Shown: positions 1 to 7,276 of the stretch, in pieces
How the letters are laid out: each line of letters begins with the position of its first letter
Numbering within the stretch: the first letter of the stretch is position 1
NCBI GenBank assembly: GCA_947379865.1
Contig: CANCOY010000120.1
Span: forward strand, 1 to 10,230
Direction of reading: 5' to 3'
DNA length: 10,230 bases
Source of the DNA: Acetobacteraceae bacterium
GTDB taxonomy: Bacteria > Pseudomonadota > Alphaproteobacteria > Zavarziniales > Zavarziniaceae
Program-made: the position numbers and the translations under genes
Notes under the pieces: model-generated
Told to the model about the DNA's origin: nothing
Database searches by the model: none
The model's input: only the letters and a program-made list of their open reading frames with translations

Positions 1-785
1 ACCACTTCCTCGCCCGCCAGCGGCACACGCCCCAGCATCCAGAAAACAAGGCCGCCCAGCGTGTCGATATCCTCTTCCATGTCTTCGGGAACCAGGCTGA
101 GGCCGCTGGCCTGCTCGAACTCCTCGATGGGGGTGCGCGCATCGGCATCCCACACGCCCTCGCCGCTGGCCACCAGCAGGGGCGGTTCGGTCTCGTCATA
201 TTCATCATCGATCTCGCCGACGATTTCCTCGACCAGATCCTCGATGGTTACAAGACCATCGGTGCCGCCATATTCATCGACAACGATGGCCATGTGGATG
301 CGCTGCCCCCGCATGCGGACCAGCAGGTCGGGCAGCGGCAACGAGACGGGAACAAAGAGGACCGGCCGCTTGATCCGCTCAAGGCTGAACCCCTCGCCCG
401 CCCCCCAGAAAGGCAGCAGGTCCTTCACATGCACCATGCCGATCACATCATCGAGGGTGCCGCAATAGATCGGCAGGCGGCTGTGGCCCGCCTCGCGGAA
501 GGCGGCGACCAGGCTATCGAGGTCGGTGTCGGCATCCACCGCCTCGATATCGGCGCGGGGCACCATCACATCGTCGACCTGGAGTTCGCCAAAGGACAGG
601 ATATTGCGCAGCATGGTGCGCTCTTCGCTGTCGAGTTCCAGGCCGGCGTCATCGGCCTCCTGGATCGCATCCTCAAGGCTTTCGCGCAGGCTCTGGTCGC
701 CCTTGCCCCGGCCAAAGCCCCGCAGCCAGTTCATCCAGGCGCCAAGGCCGGTGCGCGGTTGTCGCCCGCCGTCGCCCTCACTCAT
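1..785 (-). CDS. corC: CorC/HlyC-family CBS-domain protein (3' end cut by window)
   Basis: About 261 residues are visible and the C-terminus runs off the window. An N-terminal charged stretch leads into the CorC hallmark LSFGELQVDDVMVPR (about residues 63-77). A CBS pair follows (about 80-190), with HSRLPIY at 101-107 and the segment VVDEYGGTDGLVTIEDLVEEIVGEI (about 168-192) that is typical of the family. A CorC_HlyC C-terminal domain then begins. No DUF21 membrane segment precedes the CBS pair, so this is the short soluble CorC form, associated in the literature with Mg2+/Co2+ efflux or membrane-linked roles. The start ATG at 785 is supported by GGGGAG seven bases upstream. It overlaps the ybeY stop by 8 bases, which suggests translational coupling. 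In related genomes lnt often follows, but that lies outside this window. The family is secure; the transport role is inferred. Confidence 0.93.
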   Translation of the reverse strand, partial: MSEGDGGRQPRTGLGAWMNWLRGFGRGKGDQSLRESLEDAIQEADDAGLELDSEERTMLRNILSFGELQVDDVMVPRADIEAVDADTDLDSLVAAFREAGHSRLPIYCGTLDDVIGMVHVKDLLPFWGAGEGFSLERIKRPVLFVPVSLPLPDLLVRMRGQRIHMAIVVDEYGGTDGLVTIEDLVEEIVGEIDDEYDETEPPLLVASGEGVWDADARTPIEEFEQASGLSLVPEDMEEDIDTLGGLVFWMLGRVPLAGEEV

Positions 786-1329
786 GGCCGGACTCCCCAT
801 AGGGATCGGCAATGCCAAGCCCTGCCAGCACATGGGTTTCCAGCGGTTCCATCACTCCGGCGTCCTCATCGGTTTCGTGATCATAGCCCAGCAGATGCAG
901 GGTGCCGTGCACCACCAGATGGGCCAGATGATGGCCCAGCGGCTTGCCCTGTTCACCTGCCTCACGCACACAGGTCTCGAACGCCAGCACGACATCGCCC
1001 AGCAGCACCGGCATCTCCGGCGGCTGGCGTGTGACATCGTCTGGCTCCATGGCGGGGAAGGACAGCACATTGGTGGGCTTGTCCTGGCCGCGCCAGTCGG
1101 CGTTCAGCCCCCTGACCTCGTCATCATCGGCCAACACCACCGCGATTTCCACATGGGCGCGCCCCCGCAGGGCCCGGGCCATGGGCAGGGCAGCGGCGCC
1201 GGTGGCCACACCGGCAGCCTCATAAGCGGCGGCGGCAGCCTGCATGGCCACGGCCTCGGCCTCAGGAAGGGCGGTCGCCCAGGCCGCGCAGGGGCTGGAC
1301 GGAGCGATCTCGGGCATTGTCTTGTCCAT
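778..1329 (-). CDS. ybeY: Endoribonuclease YbeY (rRNA maturation factor)
   Basis: This is a metal-dependent single-strand endoribonuclease of the UPF0054 family, needed for 16S rRNA 3'-end maturation and 70S quality control in the cytoplasm. From the start used here it is 183 residues. It carries the diagnostic RGQDKPTNVLSFP (about 80-92) and the zinc motif HGTLHLLGYDH (141-151), which matches H-x3-H-x5-H. Both are intact, so the enzyme looks active. The start is uncertain. ATG 1329 (MDKTM) and ATG 1317 are both possible and neither has a strong ribosome binding site, so 1317 would give 179 residues. Upstream codons in frame look unlike the family. Either start lies inside the 3' end of the HD-protein gene (overlap 68 or 56 bases), and the stop overlaps corC by 8 bases. 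PhoH two genes upstream is its usual neighbour. Confidence 0.95.
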   Translation of the reverse strand: MDKTMPEIAPSSPCAAWATALPEAEAVAMQAAAAAYEAAGVATGAAALPMARALRGRAHVEIAVVLADDDEVRGLNADWRGQDKPTNVLSFPAMEPDDVTRQPPEMPVLLGDVVLAFETCVREAGEQGKPLGHHLAHLVVHGTLHLLGYDHETDEDAGVMEPLETHVLAGLGIADPYGESGHE

Positions 1330-3664
1330 TGTCGTCGCGTTGTGGCTCGGCCGAAGCCAGCGGGTGCTTGGCCTCGGCGGGCGACGCCGGCGGATATTCG
1401 ATCCGGGTGTGATAGACGCCAAGGGTGAGCACGCGGTTGAAGGCGGCCTCGATCTCGGCAATGTCCTTCATGGTCAGGGCGCAATCATCCAGCTGGTTGT
1501 CGGCGATCTTGTCGCGGATCACCTTGGCCACGCGCTCGCGCACATCGGCGGGCTTGGGCTCCTTGAGGGCGCGGGTGGCGGCCTCGACGGAATCCGCCAG
1601 CATCAGGATGCCGCTTTCCTTGGTCATGGGCCGGGGGCCGGGATAGCGGAACTCTTCCTCGTTCACCGTCTCGCCCGTGGTTTTGGCGCGGGTGCGGGCC
1701 TTTTCCAGAAAGACGCGCAGCACCGTGGTGCCCTGGTGCTGGGTAACCGCATCGATTACGGCACGGCCCAGACGATGCTTGCGGGCAATATCGACGCCAT
1801 CCTTGATATGGGCAAAGATGATGCGGGCCGAAAGCTCTGGCGGCAGGCGATCATGAATGTTACGGCCGCGCTGGTTCTCGGCGAAATAGATCGGCCGTTC
1901 CATCTTGCCCAGATCGTGATAGAGCGCCATCACCCGGGCCTGCAGCCCGTTGGCGCCAATGGTATCGGCCGCCGTCTCGGCCAGATTGGCCATCATCAGG
2001 GAATGGTAATAGGTGCCGGGCGAGCGCAGGGCGAGTTGCTTCAGCAGCGGATTGTCAGCCGACGCCAGTTCCAGCAGGCGCATGTCGGTGGTGGCCTCAA
2101 AGGCCCATTCCAGGGCCGAGACCAGGGCGGTTGCGAACACCGCCACCAGCAGGGCCGCCACGATCCCGCCGAGTGCCACCGCCATGAAATAGGGGCCCAT
2201 CTGGGCCGGGCGGACGGTGTCGAGAATGATCATCACCGGCACCAGCGGCACCTGCGCCGCCACAATGGCCAGCGAGGTGCGCAGCAGGTCGGACCGCCGG
2301 CGGCAACGCCGCGCCGCCATGCCCGCCGCCAGCACGCCCAGCAGATAGTGCGCCATGACCCAGAGGTCGCCATCCACCCGATAGGTGAGCAGCAGCGACA
2401 GGGCGACGCCGGCCAAGAGGCTGGTCCGCGCGTCCACCATCAGCGAGATCACCACGGTGACCAGCGCCACCGGCAGGAAGAACGGCACCGCGTCGGCCGG
2501 GAAACCAAGACCCACGGCAAGGCCGCGCCCGGCATAGAGGCAGATGATCGAGACAAGAACACTGGCGGCAACCACCGTCAGGGTCAGAAAGCCCTGCTTG
2601 CGCCCCAGTTCCAGCGGTTGGCGGCCATGGCGAAAGAAGCCGGCGCCCAGGGCCAGCAGGCCCGTGACCAGTGCCGCCACCGCCAGCCACTCGCCCAGCA
2701 GCCCGCGATGGGCGTCATTCTGGTTGAGCAGGCGCAGGCGCTCCTGCACCTCGGCCGTTACCCGGTCGCCCTCGTGCACCACCACTTCGCCACGGTTCAG
2801 GCGGGTCAGCACCGGCTCGACGGCGGCACTCGCCTCGCGCCGCAGGCGGGCCGCCAGATCGGGGTCAGCCGCCAGATTGGGCTGGGCCAGGGCCGCCGCC
2901 GTTTCCAGCACGAAGGTGCGCACCACCCGGGCCTCGCCCCAGGGCGCGTCGGCCGCGCGGCTCGCCATCAGGCGGCGCAGCTGGGCCACGTCAAAGACGC
3001 CCGCAACACGCGCGGGCGTCGGCTCGCCGCCGCGGGTCTTGTCACGAATGGCGATGGCGCCATCGGGCGGCAGGTCGCTGCGGTCGGTTACCACCAGCCG
3101 GTCCTGGCCAAGACCGAGGAAAAAGCCGATGGCGGTGGCCACGTCGCGCGGATCGGGGATCTTCTCGATCAGGTCGAAGGTGCCCTGGGCAACCGGACGG
3201 CCGATTTCGCCGGCAAAGGCCTCGCGCCGGGCCGGGGCATCAAGCGTTGCGGCATCGCGGCGCCCCACCAGATTGTCGAGGGCGGCAGAAACCGGGGCCT
3301 GCAGGCCGGCATAGAGCCTGGAATCATATTGGAAGGCGGCGGGGCTTGCCGCTTCGGCGGCCCGGCGGCGCTGTTCGGTGGCGGCCCTGTCTTCCACACT
3401 CAGGTCGCGTTCGGCGCGCACCGTCTCCACCGCAATGGAGTCCATGGGTGGCACGGTGACCGCCTGCTGGGCGCCGGGCGAGATCATGACCGTCACGAAC
3501 AGGATAAAGACCGCCGCCAGCGGCACGTCGAGCCAGGGGCGCCAGCGCGACCATTTGTCCTCGGCCAGCGCCCGAATGGCGGTGGCACTCAGCAGATGGC
3601 GTGCCCGTTGCAGTTCGGTGGCATCCGGGTCGGGGGCGGCAGGTTCGGTCAGGGCTTCTTTCAT
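1262..3664 (-). CDS. PgpH/YqfF-like 7TM receptor with intracellular HD hydrolase
   Basis: The 800-residue membrane protein has the PgpH/YqfF layout. There is a short cytoplasmic head and TM1 (about 48-64). A periplasmic 7TMR-HDED-type region follows (about 66-320), then about seven hydrophobic helices between 325 and 515, and a cytoplasmic HD domain (about 540-760). Visible HD elements are SPGTYYHS (548-555), YHDLGK (582-587), AHIKDG (618-623), QHQGT (642-646) and MLADSVEAA (688-696). Characterised Firmicute members hydrolyse c-di-AMP to pApA; that function is not proven in Alphaproteobacteria. The second His of the usual QHHGT motif is Gln here. The start at 3664 has GGGGAG six bases upstream and forms an ATGA overlap with the phoH stop. 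The 3' end overlaps ybeY. The order phoH-HD-ybeY is the same as in Firmicutes. The family is secure and the substrate is open. Confidence 0.93.
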   Translation of the reverse strand: MKEALTEPAAPDPDATELQRARHLLSATAIRALAEDKWSRWRPWLDVPLAAVFILFVTVMISPGAQQAVTVPPMDSIAVETVRAERDLSVEDRAATEQRRRAAEAASPAAFQYDSRLYAGLQAPVSAALDNLVGRRDAATLDAPARREAFAGEIGRPVAQGTFDLIEKIPDPRDVATAIGFFLGLGQDRLVVTDRSDLPPDGAIAIRDKTRGGEPTPARVAGVFDVAQLRRLMASRAADAPWGEARVVRTFVLETAAALAQPNLAADPDLAARLRREASAAVEPVLTRLNRGEVVVHEGDRVTAEVQERLRLLNQNDAHRGLLGEWLAVAALVTGLLALGAGFFRHGRQPLELGRKQGFLTLTVVAASVLVSIICLYAGRGLAVGLGFPADAVPFFLPVALVTVVISLMVDARTSLLAGVALSLLLTYRVDGDLWVMAHYLLGVLAAGMAARRCRRRSDLLRTSLAIVAAQVPLVPVMIILDTVRPAQMGPYFMAVALGGIVAALLVAVFATALVSALEWAFEATTDMRLLELASADNPLLKQLALRSPGTYYHSLMMANLAETAADTIGANGLQARVMALYHDLGKMERPIYFAENQRGRNIHDRLPPELSARIIFAHIKDGVDIARKHRLGRAVIDAVTQHQGTTVLRVFLEKARTRAKTTGETVNEEEFRYPGPRPMTKESGILMLADSVEAATRALKEPKPADVRERVAKVIRDKIADNQLDDCALTMKDIAEIEAAFNRVLTLGVYHTRIEYPPASPAEAKHPLASAEPQRDDNGQDNARDRSVQPLRGLGDRPS

Positions 3665-4707
3665 GAAAGGCTCCCCGGTCGCGGGCGTGCCGAGCGCCCC
3701 GGGCCAGCCTCGGCCGCAGGATCACGCACGGCATCGCGCGCCGCATAGGCACGGACGATGCGGGCCACCAAAGCGTGGCGCACCACGTCTTCCTCGGTGA
3801 ACCGCACGAACGACAGGCCCTGAACATTGCCCAGGGTTTCCATGGCATCCACCAGACCAGACTTGGCACCGGGCGGCAGGTCGACCTGGCTGGGGTCGCC
3901 GGTGATCACCATGCGGCTGTTTTCGCCCAGACGGGTCAGGAACATCTTCATCTGGCCGGGCGTGGTGTTCTGGGCCTCGTCAAGAATGACAAAGGCATTG
4001 CCCAGGGTACGGCCGCGCATGAAGGCAAGCGGCGCCACCTCGATCTCGCCGGATTCAAGGCGCTTGGTCACCTGGTCCGACGGCATCATGTCGTAAAGGG
4101 CGTCGTAAAGCGGGCGAAGATAGGGATCCACCTTCTCGCGCATGTCGCCCGGCAGAAAGCCCAGACGCTCGCCAGCCTCAACCGCCGGGCGCGACAGGAT
4201 CAGGCGGTCGATGCGGCGGTCCAGCAGCATGGCCACCGCCATGGCAACCGCGATATAGGTCTTGCCGGTGCCGGCCGGGCCGATGCCAAAGACCAGCTCG
4301 TTGCGGGTCAGCGCGTCGATATAGGCCGATTGCCCGGCGGTGCGCGCCAGCACGGGACGGCGGCCGGTGCGGATCATGGCGGGCGCTGCCGCCCCTTCGG
4401 CCGGATCGGCGCCGGCAAGGCGCGCCGCCTCGGCCAGGCGGATCGCCCCGTCCACATCACCCGCCGCCACTTCAAGGCCACGGGCAAGGCGCGAATAAAG
4501 GTCTTCCAGCACGACCCGGGCCGTGGCGGTGCTTTCGGCATCGCCCGTCAGCTGCACGCGGTTGCCCCGGGACGAGACCGAAATGCCCAGCCGGCTCTCG
4601 ATCCGGGCCAGATGGGCGTCGTGCTCGCCGAAAAGCTGCACCAAAAGACGGTTGTCGGCGAAATCGATGATCACGGGTGCGGGCTCTCCGGCACGCGCGG
4701 CAGGCAT
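3661..4707 (-). CDS. phoH: PhoH-like ATPase (PhoH/YbeZ family)
   Basis: A 348-residue cytoplasmic P-loop NTPase of the PhoH/YbeZ family. Walker A is GPAGTGKT (143-150) and Walker B is VILDEAQN (240-247). MVITGDPSQVDLP (about 266-278) is a further conserved block, resembling helicase superfamily 1 motifs. The N-terminal third (about 11-80) resembles the KH-like region found in the long YbeZ type. In other bacteria YbeZ associates with YbeY in RNA metabolism, and the two genes are one cistron apart here. The reading frame opens upstream at 4767, but that stretch overlaps miaB. ATG 4707 is preferred because TGGAGG sits ten bases before it, just after the miaB stop (16-base gap). The stop shares an ATGA with the next gene, so the two are probably translationally coupled. 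The name phoH is by family; ybeZ would be equally apt. Confidence 0.95.
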   Translation of the reverse strand: MPAARAGEPAPVIIDFADNRLLVQLFGEHDAHLARIESRLGISVSSRGNRVQLTGDAESTATARVVLEDLYSRLARGLEVAAGDVDGAIRLAEAARLAGADPAEGAAAPAMIRTGRRPVLARTAGQSAYIDALTRNELVFGIGPAGTGKTYIAVAMAVAMLLDRRIDRLILSRPAVEAGERLGFLPGDMREKVDPYLRPLYDALYDMMPSDQVTKRLESGEIEVAPLAFMRGRTLGNAFVILDEAQNTTPGQMKMFLTRLGENSRMVITGDPSQVDLPPGAKSGLVDAMETLGNVQGLSFVRFTEEDVVRHALVARIVRAYAARDAVRDPAAEAGPGRSARPRPGSLS

Positions 4708-4723
4708 CTGCACGCGGCCTCCA

Positions 4724-6082
4724 TTATGCCGCCTCGCCCGGGGCCGTGTCGGGCAGACGCCCGGCAAGACTGTTGGGGCCAGCGGACTCGACGACCATCT
4801 CCACCAATTGCCCCAGCATGGCTTGGGGCGCAGTGGCGTGGATGGACTGCATATAGGGGGTGCGGCCGATGAGCTGGCCTGGCCTGCGGCCGGGACGCTC
4901 CATCAGCACCGACAGGGTGCGGCCAACCGTGGTGCGGTTGAAGGCCAGCTGGGTCTCGGCAATGGCGGCCTGGAGGAGGCCCAGGCGGCGCTCCTTCTCG
5001 GGCTCGGGCACATGGCCCTCCATCTGGCTGGCGGGCGTGCCGGGACGGGCGCTGTATTTGAACGTATAGGCCTGAGCAAAGCCGATCTCGCGCGCCAGCG
5101 CCAGGGTCGCCTCGAAATCCGCCTCGGTCTCGCCGGGGAAGCCGACGATGAAATCGCTGGACAGGGCCAGATCCGGCTGGGCCTGGCGCAGGCGGGCCAC
5201 CAGATCGCGATAGGCCTGCGCATCATGGCCCCGGTTCATGGCCGCCAGAATCCGGTCAGAGCCTGACTGTACGGGCAGATGCAGAAAGGGCATGCACTGG
5301 GGCACGTCGCGATGGGCGGCGATCAGGTCGTCGTCGAGGTCGCGGGGATGGCTGGTGGTATAGCGCAGGCGCGCCAGACCGGGCAGGTCGGCCAGTTCGC
5401 GGATCAGGCGGCCAAGGCCCCAGCTGCCGCGCCCGTCGGGTGCCGCGCCGTGCCAGGCATTCACATTCTGGCCCAGCAGGGTGATTTCCACCGTGCCGCC
5501 GGCCACCAGACGCCGCGCCTCGGCCACGATCGCCTCGGCCGGGCGGGAGACTTCCTCGCCCCGGGTATAGGGCACCACACAGAAGGTGCAGAATTTGTCG
5601 CAGCCTTCCTGAATGGTAAGAAAGGCGGCTGGCCCGGTGCCCTGGGAGGGGACGGGCATATGGTCGAACTTGCTGTCCACCGGAAAGTCGGTGTCGAGGG
5701 CGCGGCCGGCGCCCCGCATGACCTGGGCCACCATTTCCGGCAGGCGGTGATAGGCCTGGGGGCCGACGATGATGTCCACCGTGGGCGCCCGGCGCATGAT
5801 CTCTGCCCCTTCGGCCTGGGCGACGCAGCCGGCCACCGCCACCAGCATGCGGCCACCACTGGCGGCCTTGGCTTCCTTGTGGGGGCGCAGGCGGCCAAGG
5901 TCGGAATAGACCTTCTCGCCGGCCTTTTCGCGGATGTGGCAGGTGTTGATGATGACGAGGTCGGCGCCATCGGGCGCATCGGCCAGCTCAAAGCCATGGG
6001 GTGCCATCAGATCGGCCATACGATCGGAATCGTAGACGTTCATCTGACAGCCATAGGTCTTGATGTGAAGCCTGCGTGCCAC
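4724..6082 (-). CDS. miaB: tRNA-2-methylthio-N6-dimethylallyladenosine synthase MiaB
   Basis: A radical-SAM methylthiotransferase that converts i6A37 to ms2i6A37 in tRNAs reading UNN codons. From GTG 6082 it has 452 residues, normal for the family. The N-terminal UPF0004 domain supplies the auxiliary 4Fe-4S cysteines C12 (TYGCQMN), C48 (NTCHIR) and C86 (AGCVAQ). The radical-SAM CxxxCxxC motif is C161-C165-C168 (GCDKFCTFC). LLGQNVNAW, TSHPRDL and FIVGFPGET follow, and a TRAM RNA-binding domain ends the protein. The frame stays open upstream to a TTG at 6163, but those codons do not look like MiaB and fall in the structured RNA candidate. GTG 6082 is chosen because the product then starts VARRLHIKTYGCQ, close to the usual MiaB N-terminus. 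No clear ribosome binding site precedes it, so the start is less sure than the identity. It leads the run to phoH-HD-ybeY-corC. Confidence 0.95.
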   Translation of the reverse strand: MARRLHIKTYGCQMNVYDSDRMADLMAPHGFELADAPDGADLVIINTCHIREKAGEKVYSDLGRLRPHKEAKAASGGRMLVAVAGCVAQAEGAEIMRRAPTVDIIVGPQAYHRLPEMVAQVMRGAGRALDTDFPVDSKFDHMPVPSQGTGPAAFLTIQEGCDKFCTFCVVPYTRGEEVSRPAEAIVAEARRLVAGGTVEITLLGQNVNAWHGAAPDGRGSWGLGRLIRELADLPGLARLRYTTSHPRDLDDDLIAAHRDVPQCMPFLHLPVQSGSDRILAAMNRGHDAQAYRDLVARLRQAQPDLALSSDFIVGFPGETEADFEATLALAREIGFAQAYTFKYSARPGTPASQMEGHVPEPEKERRLGLLQAAIAETQLAFNRTTVGRTLSVLMERPGRRPGQLIGRTPYMQSIHATAPQAMLGQLVEMVVESAGPNSLAGRLPDTAPGEAA

Positions 6083-6107
6083 CGTGGGGCGACCGTCTTT
6101 ATAGGAA

Positions 6108-6265
6108 TGGGACAAGGGAGCTGCCTGGCACAGGGAAGGTAGTGCACCGCGTTGCCTGGCCAAGGTAAACGCCTGCCAGGGTCATGGCCCATTCCTCATT
6201 ACCGCCTGAGGACTCATCATCGCTTGTGGCCCCGAAAGGCATGTGCGAACCCGATCTCCTGTATG
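6108..6265 (-). ncRNA. Structured RNA candidate upstream of miaB (6S-like architecture)
   Basis: The segment between plsC and miaB can fold into nested helices on the minus strand. 6256-6262 pairs with 6112-6120 (ACAGGAG with CUCCCUUGU, two bases bulged) and 6242-6246 with 6128-6132 (GCACA/UGUGC). 6225-6231 pairs with 6186-6191, and an apical hairpin forms from 6207-6211 and 6194-6198 (CCUCA/UGAGG, 8-base loop). The 3' side of the large central opening carries its own hairpin, 6168-6172 with 6149-6153 (GCGUU/AACGC). A closing stem, a central bubble with a 3'-side hairpin and an apical stem, with a length near 155 nt and a promoter ending right at its 5' edge, is the 6S RNA (SsrS) layout. The identity is inferred from architecture only. 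Alternatives are a cis-acting miaB leader or chance pairing in a small ORF. Confidence 0.42.
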
Positions 6266-6270
6266 GACAG

Positions 6271-6298
6271 ACACTAGCATCGGGGGCCGCCAAGTCAA
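6271..6298 (-). promoter_or_regulatory. Sigma-70-type promoter before the RNA candidate and miaB
   Basis: Minus-strand TTGACT (6298-6293) and TAGTGT (6276-6271) are separated by 16 bases, the usual alphaproteobacterial housekeeping pattern. The -35 box contains the plsC stop codon, so the promoter sits exactly where the acyltransferase gene ends. Transcription would begin near 6264, at the 5' edge of the predicted closing helix, about 180 bases before the miaB GTG. It would serve the structured RNA and probably miaB and the genes after it. Confidence 0.6.
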
Positions 6299-7269
6299 GG
6301 AAACGGGCGGCCAAGGATACGCGCGGGCCCTGACTGCCGCCCGGCCAGAGCCGCCGAAAGGCCCTCTGCCACGGTGCGCTCGCAATGGGCCGACAGGTGT
6401 TTGCGGTTGTCGAAATCCGCCAGGGTGACGGGGGCATGCAGTTCAACCCGCACCGTCACCGGCCCCATCTGCAGGATCTGCCAAAGGTGGGGTGCCAGTT
6501 CCATGTCGCCATACCAGGCATAGAAGTGCCGCTGGTCCCACCCCATGGGCATGTTGTTCAGGCCCGTATAGGCAACGCTCCAGGGCTGGACGATGATCGG
6601 CCGGGCACCGCCCTTGCCGTCGTCCACCGTGGTGGCGGCGGCCGAGAACAGGGCGGTCTTGAACGGGATCATGCGGTTGCCCTCGTTCGTGGTGCCTTCG
6701 GGAAACAGCACCAGGGCATCGCCAAGCCCAAGCCGGCGGGTGATTTCGTCCTTGTGCTCGGTTACGCGGCTCCGCCGCTCGCGCTCCACGAACACCGTGC
6801 GCTGCAACTTGGCCAGCAGGCCAAACAGGGGCCAGGTCGCCACCTCTGCCTTGGCGACGAACGACAGGGGCCGGATGGCCGACAGCACGATGATGTCGAG
6901 CCAGGAACAATGGTTGGCAATGATCAGCACGGGCGCAGGCGCCGGTGCCACCCCCCGCAGTTCGATGGTGATGCCAAGAATGCGGCACAGCGAGCGGTGA
7001 TAGAAGGTGGGAAAGCCAATGGCAAAGCCCGGCCAGATCCCCCGTGCCAACAGCCGCAGGGCCACAAACTGGACCGGGATCAGGGTCAGCGTCCAGGCCA
7101 GCCAGACCACAATCCGGCTCACCGCCCGGGCCAGGCCCCACCAGCCGGTGCCGGGCCGGCGGGCCGCAGGCAGTTCCGCCATCACGCTGGCCGGCCTGGG
7201 GGTTGGCGGGCGGCTGTAGACGGGCTCGGCTAAGGTGGTCTCTGGCAGGGTGATGGTCTCGAGGGTCAT
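6295..7269 (-). CDS. PlsC-type lysophospholipid acyltransferase
   Basis: A 324-residue membrane-associated acyltransferase of the PlsC/LPLAT superfamily. Its likely reaction is 1-acyl-glycerol-3-phosphate to phosphatidic acid at the inner membrane. NHCSWLD (119-125) supplies the catalytic H-x4-D (H120, D125), and FPEGTTNEG (189-197) is the substrate-binding block. A hydrophobic helix at about 52-74 anchors it. The first 45 residues are rich in Pro, Ala and Thr and make it longer than many family members. The start at 7269 follows the fur stop by 7 bases, with a weak GAAGG. The frame opens further upstream, but only inside fur. The stop overlaps the -35 box of the next promoter. OlsA, a lyso-ornithine-lipid acyltransferase, shares these motifs and cannot be excluded. 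The linkage to fur suggests co-transcription, not an iron-related role. Confidence 0.9.
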   Translation of the reverse strand: MTLETITLPETTLAEPVYSRPPTPRPASVMAELPAARRPGTGWWGLARAVSRIVVWLAWTLTLIPVQFVALRLLARGIWPGFAIGFPTFYHRSLCRILGITIELRGVAPAPAPVLIIANHCSWLDIIVLSAIRPLSFVAKAEVATWPLFGLLAKLQRTVFVERERRSRVTEHKDEITRRLGLGDALVLFPEGTTNEGNRMIPFKTALFSAAATTVDDGKGGARPIIVQPWSVAYTGLNNMPMGWDQRHFYAWYGDMELAPHLWQILQMGPVTVRVELHAPVTLADFDNRKHLSAHCERTVAEGLSAALAGRQSGPARILGRPFP

Positions 7270-7276
7270 GGGGCCT

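Noticed and set aside
526..1428. + strand open frames opposite corC and ybeY
   Set aside because: Low-complexity Ser/Arg or His/Gly translations, while the minus strand has the YbeY zinc motif and CorC CBS blocks.
1244..3748. Very long open frame on the + strand (834 codons) opposite the HD-protein gene
   Set aside because: It is rich in His, Gln, Gly and Arg with no domain-like pattern, and is the expected antisense shadow of a GC-rich gene whose minus-strand product has clear motifs.
4708..4767. phoH start at 4767
   Set aside because: It would overlap miaB by 44 bases, whereas ATG 4707 follows a clear GGAGG placed just after the miaB stop.
3775..4872. Long + strand open frame opposite phoH
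   Set aside because: The same shadow effect: the minus strand encodes intact Walker A and B motifs of PhoH, and the + frame shows no recognisable family.
6083..6163. N-terminal extension of miaB to the upstream TTG at 6163
   Set aside because: The extra 27 codons do not resemble MiaB, lack a ribosome binding site, and lie in the structured RNA candidate; the product from GTG 6082 fits the family.
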